DNA of 64,000 nucleotides, from assembly GCA_963210345.1 (NCBI GenBank), contig OY723399.1:80319673-80383672 (forward strand), read 5' to 3'. The notes below the pieces were generated by a model. The model saw only the letters and a program-made list of their open reading frames with translations, was not told where the DNA came from and did no database searches. Below, one piece after another: positions 56,044 through 64,000 of this stretch (position 1 is the stretch's first letter; the number at the start of each line of letters is the position of its first letter). The stretch comes from Inga oerstediana (Eukaryota > Streptophyta > Magnoliopsida > Fabales > Fabaceae). Position numbers and translations under genes: made by a program.

Positions 56044-57150
56044 TTAAGGAAGGGGAAGTAAAGTTTCCGTATATGCTAGTGCACACCTCCACCATTCTAC
56101 ATATGAATATCTCTTGCGAAGATCAGAACCATAAGCGCGATGTTCTAGCAGTTCGCCTTTATCATTCCATTTTGATAATCCTTCATCATCTTTTTTTGAA
56201 AGATAAGATGTAACAAATTCATCACCTCCTTTGAAGAACACTAACGGCTGAATGTAACCAATACCACTCTTGTCACGAGATAGAGAGAACAACTTAGTCC
56301 AAGATGACTTCACTCCATATTCTCTCATCACCCATACAACTATTTCAGTGAAACTTACACAAGTTAAAGCAAGGAAACCTTTGTGTATTCCTAAACCAGG
56401 AAATATTATGTTTGTATCAATAGGGAGAGGTACTTTTCTTAAACCCTTTGTTTTTATATCAAATGCAATAACTTCTGGTGAAGTACAAGACCCATCATCA
56501 AAATTAGCTGTGAAATGAATAGCGCCATTAAATACTGTACCATGGTCTTGAGAGTGTGTTCTAAAATGGTGAGTGAGATCAAGTTTTTCCCAGGAATTGG
56601 TTCTCAGGGAGAGAACCTCAAAGGCCTGACGGGCTTCAGATGATACAAGATGAATGTCTGAGAGGCCAATGAAGTAGTCATCAAGAGATTCATCATAACA
56701 AAAGGCAAACGAAATTGGTAATATGAATCGATGAGGGAGTGGGATGTGTTTGTAGGAACCAGTGCTAGGATTCCACATAATAATTCGAGGATTATTTTGT
56801 TGTTCTATGTGGAGCAAGACAATGCCTCGACAAGAACCCATGATATAAACTTCGGTGTATGGTTTGATGGGAGGGGGGAAAACGAGGTTGAAAGTGTCAG
56901 AATCATTGTGAAGGGAGGCGTTAATATCTATGGATCTCGTTTGAGGAGAGGTTTGGATAAGGATTCGATTGGGGTATTGGGAATAATTAGATAGCTGAAG
57001 ATGCAACTTGGCGAAATTAGGGTTAGAGATTATTGAGCGCCATGACTTGGACACACACTTCAAACTCAACAAAGATCTGACGGGCAAGAGTAGAAGGATT
57101 TCCAGTTTCAGTTCTTCAGGAAGGTTCTCCATAGTTGCCTCCGGTTTCAT
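56044..57150 (-). CDS. F-box protein with F-box-associated (FBA) domain
   Basis: An intronless gene of 368 codons from MKPEATMENLPEELKLEILL. The F-box is in the first about 50 residues (LPEELKLEILLLLPVRSLLS, K.VSKSWRSII), where SKP1/ASK binds. The FBA_1-type region fills the rest: MGSCRGIVLLH, IMWNPSTGSYKHIPLP, DESLDDYFIGLSD, FEVLSLRTNSWEKLDL, FNGAIHF, VIAFDIKTKGLRKVPLP, VWVMREYGVKSSWTKLFSL, IQPLVFF and YSYVEW. The family (CPR1/At3g23880-like) provides substrate recognition in SCF ubiquitin ligases. An ATG 45 bp upstream (57195) is in frame but overlaps the TATA box, so 57150, or the Met at 57132, is preferred. The paralog at 51803-52836 has the same start. The substrate is unknown. Confidence 0.88.
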   Translation of the reverse strand: MKPEATMENLPEELKLEILLLLPVRSLLSLKCVSKSWRSIISNPNFAKLHLQLSNYSQYPNRILIQTSPQTRSIDINASLHNDSDTFNLVFPPPIKPYTEVYIMGSCRGIVLLHIEQQNNPRIIMWNPSTGSYKHIPLPHRFILPISFAFCYDESLDDYFIGLSDIHLVSSEARQAFEVLSLRTNSWEKLDLTHHFRTHSQDHGTVFNGAIHFTANFDDGSCTSPEVIAFDIKTKGLRKVPLPIDTNIIFPGLGIHKGFLALTCVSFTEIVVWVMREYGVKSSWTKLFSLSRDKSGIGYIQPLVFFKGGDEFVTSYLSKKDDEGLSKWNDKGELLEHRAYGSDLRKRYSYVEWWRCALAYTETLLPLP

Positions 57151-57194
57151 CAATCTTTGAGGAAGCATAAGAAAGATAGGGATCAGAGAGAGCA

Positions 57195-57203
57195 TATATA
57201 TAA
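57195..57203 (-). promoter_or_regulatory. TATA box of the F-box gene
   Basis: TATATATAA (plus-strand reading) about 45 bp before the preferred ATG at 57150. It is conserved in position and sequence with the paralog (52865-52873). Confidence 0.6.
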
Positions 57204-57249
57204 ATATAAAGATCTATAATTTGTTTTAATTTAGATCTTGAATAATGGA

Positions 57250-57612
57250 TCCTCTTTGAACGAGTTGGGAGAGGGGCCTCTCCATTTCCCTTAATTACTG
57301 TCCATTTTTCTCCACTTCTTTATTCTCACCATTTGATTAACTCTGAATAGTTGATATTCAATATCCTATAAAAATATTATTATAATATTAAATAACAAAA
57401 AATGTATATAAATAAATATAAATCATTAAAATTTGATATAAATAGTTCATATCTTTATACTTTTATTAAAGTATTTTATATATTTTTTAGTTTTTTTTAT
57501 AGGATATTAAATCTTAACTGTTTAAATTTAATCTAATGGTGAGAATAAAGAAGTGGAGAGAAATGAAAGGAAAGGGAAATGGAGAGGCATTTTTCCCGAA
57601 TGAGTTGGGTAC
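57250..57612. mobile_element. Hairpin MITE, relative of 53045-53417
   Basis: Inverted arms start GAGAGGGGCCTCTCCATTTCC and end GGAAATGGAGAGGCATTTTTCCC. The middle has TAGGATATTAAATCTTAACTG-like inverted pairs. GAGTTGGG occurs immediately outside both ends (about 57242 and 57604), a likely target duplication. It sits about 50 bp upstream of the F-box TATA box, so it could affect that promoter. Confidence 0.7.
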
Positions 57613-58554
57613 TGAGAGAGATATTTGAATAGGCAAACCATCGATTCCGGAAAAAATTACATTAAAAGACGGGAAAATTAGGGAGAGGGACTAAGGAAAG
57701 AAAATTTGTTTTTTTTTAATAAAGGAAGTTAACAACTGTAACTATTTAGAATGACCAAAAATTTTAAAAAAAAATTGTTAATTACTAAATTAGCCTCAAT
57801 TAAACCTAATTAGCGATCGGCGATCTCCTCCTGCATTTTGATTTTATCCTGATCAATTTTCTAATTCATTATCATATGTGTGATCTGGAGCTAGACAATA
57901 TTGGGGGTAATGATAACAAGCTTGTTTGGTTTTTAATTTTCCTTGATTTCTTGGTGTGAATTTTGATTATTGTGCACTGCTCATTCTGTTTTAATTCATT
58001 TATAAGCTCTCCGATAGTCTATTATTCTTCCTTTAGTTTGCTTATTTGTCATGAGATCTCTTGCCTGTATTCACTTATCCTAATTCGAATAGTTTTACAC
58101 TTCCTTGTATTCACTGTCCTCATTTGAATAGTTTTATAAACTTTATTTTCATATTATAACTTGATTTTTTTTCCCTATTCACTCATGGAGGTTTAAAGGG
58201 TATTGATCATGGATCCTCGTATATTTTAAGTGGTGCAAATTAGAATATCTGTAGATATACTATTGTATAATATATTGTTCAGTCATAAGTGCTAATGATT
58301 AGGTGAGAGCATTTTGGAAGATAATATATATTATTACAAACTAGAATATTTATGGATACTTTTTGATACACAAATATCGACGGATATACTAATGGGGGTT
58401 TATACTTATCAACCATACATTAGAAAGAAGAAGGACAATCCAAATACACGTATGCTGAACAGTGTCAGCTGTTGAATCTTTTTAATTTGTCTTCTGAAAT
58501 TTTTTGGACTGAAAATTTGTCTTCTGAATTTACTTGAAGCCAATTGCTATGGAT
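57613..58554. other. Non-coding DNA upstream of the F-box gene
   Basis: 57660-57790 resembles the right arm of the hairpin family at 59165-59590 (AAAATTAGGGAGAGG...AATTACTAAATTAGCC). The rest is AT-rich with no supported gene. 58495-58550 (CTTGAAGCCAATTGCTATGG) matches 53010-53045, which ties unit 3 to unit 2. Confidence 0.5.
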
Positions 58555-59138
58555 AAAACCCAAGGAACGAAAAACCGGACCGGGCAATGAACCGGTCACA
58601 GCACAGGTTCATGGGTTAATGGGTCAACCGGGGTCTAACCGGTAGTTGAACCGGTCATATTAAAATATTATAATTTATTAGTGGCAATATATTTTTAAAC
58701 TTCTATAGATAAAAATGAAGATTTTTAAGAAAAAAATACTTAAAATCTATTAGTATGAGTTATAATGCCTATACTTATGCAATAATATCTCCTTTTCTAT
58801 AATTATTATATCTTTTTAAATAATTTTTTTCATTATTTTTTTCTTTTTTTTTAGATTTGTTCTTTCTTTACCTATTTTTCTCTACATTTTGGTCTTCAAC
58901 TTCCAATTTTCCCCTAAAAAAAGCAAAAAAAGAAAAATAAAAAAAATAAAAAATGAAACTGGTTTAACCGGTTGAACCACCGGTTTTACTGATTTTAACC
59001 GGTTCTGACCGGTTCAACCGGTTTCAAATCGGTTCAATCGGTTCCTCGGTTTAACCAGCAAACCAGACCGGACATTGGCCGGTTCCCAGTTCAACCGGTC
59101 GAACCGGCCGGTCCGGTCCGGTTTTTTGTACAGTGATA
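58555..59138. mobile_element. Non-autonomous DNA element with AACCGGTT-rich ends
   Basis: GAACCGGTCA-type words cluster at the left (58570-58655), and GGTTCAACCGG-type words at the right (58960-59120). The outer parts are inverted (AAAAACCGGACCGG and CCGGTCCGGTTTTTT). The flanking DNA (CCAATTGCTATGG left, ACTTGCAAAGAAAGAT right) is contiguous in unit 2 around 53040, so this is an insertion. A TSD is not clear (possibly GATA). The AT-rich centre is non-coding. Confidence 0.65.
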
Positions 59139-59164
59139 GAACCTCTACTTGCAAAGAAAGATGT

Positions 59165-59590
59165 ATGGAGAGAGATGAGGGAAAATGAAATTGATATTTA
59201 ATCGTCAAATAGTTGAGATAGATAGAGAAATGAGGAGAGTTTGGTTGGGTTTAATTTTGTAATTAAAAATTCAGATTTTAATTTTTGGTCTTTCAAAATA
59301 ATTACATTTTTTTAGATCCTTCATAATAAATATGTTCTTTTCTTGATCCTTCTCCTTAATTTTCCCATAAAAGACCCGCGTGAATTAATGTTAATATTGG
59401 TTATGAAAGATGGAAAAAATTAGGGAGAATAGGAAGAAGCAAGGAAAAAATATTTATTAATAAGGATCTTAAAATTCTAATTATTTTTAAGGACAAAAAA
59501 TGAAAATATAAATGTTCAATTACAAAATTAACCATAAACAAACTCTCCGCATTCCCTCATCTCCCTACGTATATCACCAATATCCTCATG
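59165..59590. mobile_element. Long inverted-repeat (hairpin) element
   Basis: The left arm (GGAGAGAGATGAGGGAA...TTTAATTTTGTAATTAAA...CTTAATTTTCCC) and the right arm (AAAAAATTAGGGAGAA...TTCAATTACAAAATTAACC...TCCCTCATCTCCC) are complementary over about 180 bp each. Partial relatives lie at about 54850-54960, 57660-57790 and 59890-59960. 59591-60160 otherwise shows no gene. Confidence 0.65.
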
Positions 59591-60373
59591 CTATTGGCCG
59601 TTTATTTAGGAATTTAATGTTTAAGAATTTTTAAATTTTAGTATTTTTCATTTTTACAACATTTCTTAAGGTGCATCCCGTTAATTTGTTTAACCTTTTT
59701 GTCATGAAAAATCATGTATTTTTAACAGAAACGTATTATAGGATTTTTTTTTCATGATTTTTGAAACTTTTTAAAAATAATCAAAACCTAAAAAGAGGTA
59801 TATTTCTATTTATTTTTAGATTTTAGAGGCTATTTTAATGTGATTAGAACAAATTTGATAACTAAAGTTGAGATGTGATTAGAAAAAATGTAAGGAGTTT
59901 CATTAGAGTTAATTTTTAAATTAAAAATTCATATTTTAATTTTTGATCCTTCAAAATAATTACAATACTAAAATAAAAGATGTAAGATAAGTCTAGCGTT
60001 CTGATTTTGGATTGTTAATGTCATTTCCTATTATCTATTGGTTAATGAGCCATGTGTCAATAACAAAGGAAGGTTTGACGCCATACAAAATCTCTGTATA
60101 CCTGCTATTTGAAAGGATGGTCGATGATGGATTATTCAGAATTCTCTGATTTTATGGTGTGCATTGAGACCGAGCTATCTTGTAGATCATCCAAAAAAAA
60201 AAAATCTCAAGAGCTCAAAGAAAGTTCCGATCGAAATATGGCTCAAGTACAACCCATGTATCTTTGACCATGATAATGGTCATCCAAATGATATTGGACT
60301 GAGAATCATATATAATGGTCATATACTCGTATGTTTTTACAGAACTCTCACAAACAAGAAGACACATGAAGAA

Positions 60374-60510
60374 AATGTCCAGGTGGAGAGGAAGGGAAGA
60401 AGCATTTATAGGGGAATCCGGCAAGGGCATCCGACTCTGGCTTGGCACCTTCAACACCGTCGAAGAAGCTAACAGAGCCAACGACCAAGTACATCAGGGA
60501 TCATAAGATC
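60374..60510 (+). pseudogene. AP2/ERF transcription-factor domain fragment with internal deletion
   Basis: Two frames each hold half of an AP2/ERF DNA-binding domain: YRGIRQ in one and GKGIRLWLGTFNTVEEANRA in the next. In ERF proteins these are joined by about 14 residues containing the RPWGKWAAEIRD core, which is absent here. The join falls at CGGCAA/GGGCATCC. The upstream sequence is basic (RWRGREE) but no full N-terminus is recognisable, and stops follow HQGS. The YRGIRQ form with LWLGTF resembles group VII/IX ERFs. Without the WAAEIRD strands it could not bind the GCC box. No intron boundary explains the missing part. Confidence 0.7.
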
Positions 60511-60959
60511 TTACACAAATCCAAGACAAACTACGGAGTTAGTGGGGTTAGGGTATTGATGCAGCTAGTGAGGTCCTAATCAAGACATGTCTATTGCTGA
60601 TTAAAACTATTTCCAAAACTTCATGTCAATTCCTATCTAATTTATGCACGATCTTCACTGCACTTTAATTTTTATGTATCAAAGCATTCTTGATTGAAAT
60701 AAAGATTGTCTATCAAGATTATGTTAAACTCTATTGATCTTATTAATCTGATTAGCACACATTTTCTCCCTTTTTAATGTACTGTTTTTTGCATTCTCGA
60801 TAATGTGTTTTAAAGAGAAAAGAGATTCTTTCTATGCAGCTCAATAGAAAAGAGACTCACTTCGCATCTTACCTTCCTTCTCATCGTCCTCCTTGCGCCT
60901 CCGCGCCGGTCTCTGTCAGCTTTTTTCCCCTATTGCATCACTTTCTCCTCTCTCTCAGC

Positions 60960-61165
60960 TTTTTGTACTTATTTCTTATGATCATTAAATTCTAGTTTGT
61001 TATAGCTTAGTGTAGCTGAATGGAAGGGCAGTAATGAGCCATTTTAATTACAAACTTAACTTCATCAATTCTTCATCCATATATGTTCCAGAATGTTATG
61101 CGGTAGAAACCTACAGGATGTTCGAGAAGGTTTTATGTTTAGAAGGGAGGAGGTCAGGAGCATGA
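60960..61165. repeat. Fourth copy of the leader-like segment
   Basis: GTGTAGCTGAATGGAAGGGCAGTAATG and TTAATTACAAAC match 48670-48715 and 40250-40275. TTTTATGTTTAGAAGGGAGG matches 49353-49373. The preceding 60511-60960 is CT-rich and AT-rich DNA with no supported gene. Confidence 0.55.
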
Positions 61166-61167
61166 TG

Positions 61168-61360
61168 AGGGATAGGTGTCTCCATTGAATGTATCTATCA
61201 TTGGATCAATTTTTAATGGTTGAGATTTATCATGATAGATTTTTATTATAATAATATTCTTTAATATTATTCAATTTCAACCATTAAAAGTTGATCGAAT
61301 GATAGATATATTCAATGGAGAGTAAATGGAAAAGAAAATCAATGAAGATACCCCTCTCCT
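61168..61360. mobile_element. Small hairpin MITE
   Basis: Inverted arms: TCCATTGAATGTATCTATCATTGGATCAA with ATGGTTGA, and the complement ending GATACCCCTCTCC. The termini resemble the GAGAGGGG ends of the hairpin at 57250. The surrounding 61361-61679 has no gene. Confidence 0.55.
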
Positions 61361-61679
61361 AGAGGATGATATGCTTACCGCATAAATTTAGGGCAGAACA
61401 GGAGAGAGATTTGTTAAATATCATAAAGAAAAAGGATAAAGTGAGAGCAAGTCTGAGCTAAGAGACAAGAAAAGAGGAAGATGACTATCAAATACTGACT
61501 ATGATTGTTGGCCAAAAAAAAAAAATACTGGTTCTTATTGATTTATCATAATCACTCACAATATCTTAATTAAGAAGATAATGCTGGATTTAGGGGTCAT
61601 CAATTCAATTTAATTATTTATCTGTTAAATCGAGTTTAACAGATATTAAATTAAATATACTAATTTAGTAATTTAATAT

Positions 61680-62122
61680 TGTTAGAAAATAAAGACAGAG
61701 GGGAGAGAAACGTACAGATTTAGCTACTGGTACTGGATATTCACCACACAATAAAAGATAGAGTAGCGAATTAGGTCGATAATATTTTAAGAAGGTGCAA
61801 TATATTACTCCCAAATTAACCGTTAACAATCCTATTATTAATGCGGACAATTTAATTAAATTCTCATTTAATTTATACTTTTTTGTTTTGTAGAATCCAG
61901 ACTGTATCATTAACTGATAGCTAGAGATTAATCCTTTCAAGGCGTAGAGATCACCAAAGTGGCTTTTGCCTCTCCCAATAAAATATTTTCCATACACACG
62001 GCTTAGTTTGAACCTAGAACATCATGTTTACAGATAAATTCAAAAATAAAAAATATTAAACAAGAGTATAAACCAAAAAATAATAATAATAATTCGGCCC
62101 ATTTAGGATAAACCCTCCAACA
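61680..62122 (-). mobile_element. Probable solo LTR (443 bp)
   Basis: Plus-strand ends are TGTTAGAAAATAAAG and AACCCTCCAACA, giving TGTTRGA...TCYAACA. The flanks AATAT (61675-61679) and GATAT (62123-62127) match in four of five bases. TGTTGGAGGG is a frequent LTR start, so the minus strand is favoured. There is no internal coding region; it could be a solo LTR or a TRIM fragment. Confidence 0.5.
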
Positions 62123-62224
62123 GATATTTTTTTATTTGACTAAATAAATTTAAGAAATATTTTTTCCCAACAAGAGTATATTCGTAATCCAATGAAAACA
62201 ATTTCTGTTTTTTTGGACTGAAAC

Positions 62225-62580
62225 AACAAAAACAATTTCAATTCTTAAGGCCTTTTGAAATAAATATTAAACACTACCCGAACTTGGGTTTTCGAGCCTG
62301 ATTCTTTCCCTTGAAACAAAAATCTTGCCCGAATATTATCATATATAGTGGATAAAAAGGATCTTGATGGGTGATCGAAAATTTCATCCCTTGCAATAAA
62401 AAATAGAAATCCGTTGGTAGAAAAAATAAAATGAAAAGAAAAATCTCCAATATCATGTCCTCTCGCTTCGGTCGGTTTGCTCGAATGGGTCGGGTCTTGG
62501 GAACAAATTTTTAAAAGACTAACAAAAAGTCGAGCCCAAAAAAGCTGCTGTCTATGATTCAAAAGATCGGATAAGTTGGA
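62225..62580 (-). other. Unrecognised 105-codon minus-strand frame
   Basis: A frame at 62245-62562 begins MNHRQQLFWARLFVSLLKIC. It has higher complexity and GC content than the neighbouring DNA, and two overlapping minus-strand frames are open. I recognise no domain. The composition and the GGGTCGGGTCTTGGGAACAA stretch are unlike the surrounding repeats and could indicate transferred organelle DNA, but I cannot confirm it. Confidence 0.3.
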
Positions 62581-63034
62581 AATTTAAAAAATAATACTCG
62601 TATTATACTCATTCTAGTCCTATATATTAGAGAATTTTTTAGGGATAATATATTGAAAAGCATATACTACAAATACAATTAAAAAAAATTAATACTTAAT
62701 GTTAAAAATTTTTAAAATAGTTTAAAAATTTAAAAATAATCACAATATTATAATATAAATAATTTTATTTCCTCTATAATACATTGGATCTTTCATATTT
62801 GAAAGAATAGATATGATTTTATTTTACAATCAATTAAATTTTTTTTTTCAAAGCTAACATCATAAAATGAGATTTTGTTTTATAAAAAATGAGATTTTGT
62901 AACGCATTAAAAAAAGGAATCTTATATCAACAACAACAAAAAAACGAAATCTTACTGTTAAGTGTTATCCCAAAAAGTTCTTTAAACTGATTTGTAGCTT
63001 TTCAAAAGCATTCGTATTTTAAAAAATTCCAAAA
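62581..63034. other. AT-rich DNA, no gene seen
   Basis: Poly-A/T-rich, with no open frame or recognisable repeat boundary. Confidence 0.5.
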
Positions 63035-63327
63035 AAAAAAATAATTAATTACTGTAAAAATATCACACACCATATAGATGTGGGCACGTCTATTTTCCAA
63101 GAAAGATTGGCATTACAATGGCCGCCAAAAGATTAAAACTCAAAAATTTAAATGCAGTCGTCATAGTAAATGGGGCAAAAGCAAAAATCATGGTGAGATT
63201 AATGAGTAATACAATATAACGATATTCCTTCAGCGTTTTATTAGAAGAAAACATCCTAATAATATATTGGACTGGCAGAAAAAGATGATTCTTCCATACA
63301 TGACATGAAGAAGAAGAGCATGGAGTA
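63035..63327. repeat. F-box-unit downstream segment, unit 4
   Basis: ATTTTCCAAGAAAGATTGGC, GCCGCCAAAAGATTAAAACTC, GCAGTCGTCATAGTAAA and GAAGAAGAGCATGGAG match units 2 and 3. In those units an F-box gene follows several hundred bases to the right on the minus strand. Another F-box copy may therefore lie just beyond the window. Confidence 0.7.
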
Positions 63328-64000
63328 GGGATGGAAATAGGTCAAACCTCTGCTCCGGCTTAGGCTCAGGATATTGTTAAGCCTATTTAGATAAACAGGC
63401 CAAGCTTATTTTCATAAGGCCTAGCCTATTTAACTTTTTTTAAAAAAATTTATACTATTATATAAGTATATATAATATCATTTAAATAATTTTATAAAAT
63501 ATTTATAAATTTAACAACTTTACCTTAATTATAAATTTCATATCCTATCGTCAATACATTCAACTATTACTTTCGCATAAATCATTCACCCCTACCTTTC
63601 TTCTTCTATCGCTTGAGATGGCAGCACTAACTTTCTCTCCCTTAATTTGTGCCCTCCACTAAAGCATAATAATTATTATGAGTTTATTTTAGTGTCAAAT
63701 GAAATATCATAATGTTAGTAAGAGGAGTTTGTCCCAATTTATATGGGAAAAGTAAAAGAGCTAACATCTAGTTTTACATGTTAGTTGTTATGCTTAATCT
63801 ATTTTAAAAAACATATCTCATTAGTCAATAGACAATTAGTTTTTCTTATTCCTATTTGCTCGGACAATTGTTATCATTAGACATTATTTTTTTTTCTTAC
63901 TAGGCCCTAATATTAAGATGAAATTGGATGTTAGGCTTTTAAGATATAATATAGGATTGTATATAAGCGTGAATGATTATATATGAACTTGGAGGTATAG
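63328..64000. mobile_element. Probable hAT-type element, left end only
   Basis: Unit 4 homology breaks at TAGGGATGGAAATAGG, close to the hAT-type end TAGGGGTGAGCATGG at 49897. The following GGCTTAGGCTCAGG/AAGCCTATTTAGATAAACAGG words are typical of hAT MITE subterminal repeats. The right end and TSD are outside the window. No gene is seen in 63430-64000. Confidence 0.45.

Noticed and set aside
57151..57195. Upstream ATG (57195) as the F-box start
   Set aside because: It overlaps the TATA box and the extra 15 residues are not shared by the paralog. The Met at 57150 is conserved.

Overview
This is plant nuclear DNA, AT-rich and dominated by transposons. The evidence is split genes with GT..AG introns, CACTA/En-Spm, Mutator, Harbinger, hAT, Stowaway, Helitron, SINE, L1-type LINE and LTR remnants, and F-box genes with F-box-associated (FBA) domains. 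A eudicot is likely; a legume is only a guess.

Layout. 1-18455: copy 1 of a segmental duplication, heavily invaded. It holds a complete 8.5-kb CACTA element (CACTA-A, 526-8992, TAG target-site duplication), a SINE, a non-autonomous CACTA (CACTA-B, 10024-12071) carrying a Mutator-type MITE, a 490-bp foldback MITE with 9-bp TSD, a Harbinger-type element (from 13260) that contains an LTR insertion, and two nested, truncated transposase-bearing CACTAs on the minus strand (D inside C). 18456-23053: a Stowaway-like element containing a small CACTA that captured part of a thaumatin-like gene, LTR/PBS debris and a CUL3-like fragment. 23067-29254: a LINE with two uninterrupted ORFs and 13-bp TSDs. 29260-35900: intergenic AT-rich DNA with local duplications. 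35968-39080: a wrecked Helitron (RPA-like gene joined to the C-terminal part of a PIF1-like helicase). 39592-48454: copy 2 of the duplication, lacking CACTA-A but keeping the SINE, CACTA-B, both MITEs and the Harbinger element, here with a 2.5-kb solo LTR flanked by GGAAC. 48455-64000: a small F-box cluster. One F-box gene looks intact (56044-57150), one is frameshifted (51803-52836), and flanking segments of two more units are present. MITEs, a solo LTR, an AP2/ERF fragment and other repeats separate them.

How it fits together. The only host gene that looks translatable is the F-box gene at 56.0-57.2 kb, probably an SCF substrate adaptor. The only mobile element with coding capacity that looks intact is the LINE. 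All CACTA transposase genes and the Helitron genes carry stops, frameshifts or deletions.

The paired copies (1-14084 against 39592-45895) give a relative chronology. The SINE, CACTA-B, its MITE, the foldback MITE, the Harbinger and the LTR predate the duplication. CACTA-A, the C/D truncation of the LTR and a 677-bp indel came after it. CACTA-A therefore has an empty-site control in the same window. All positions and similarities were read by eye; no alignment or database search was run.
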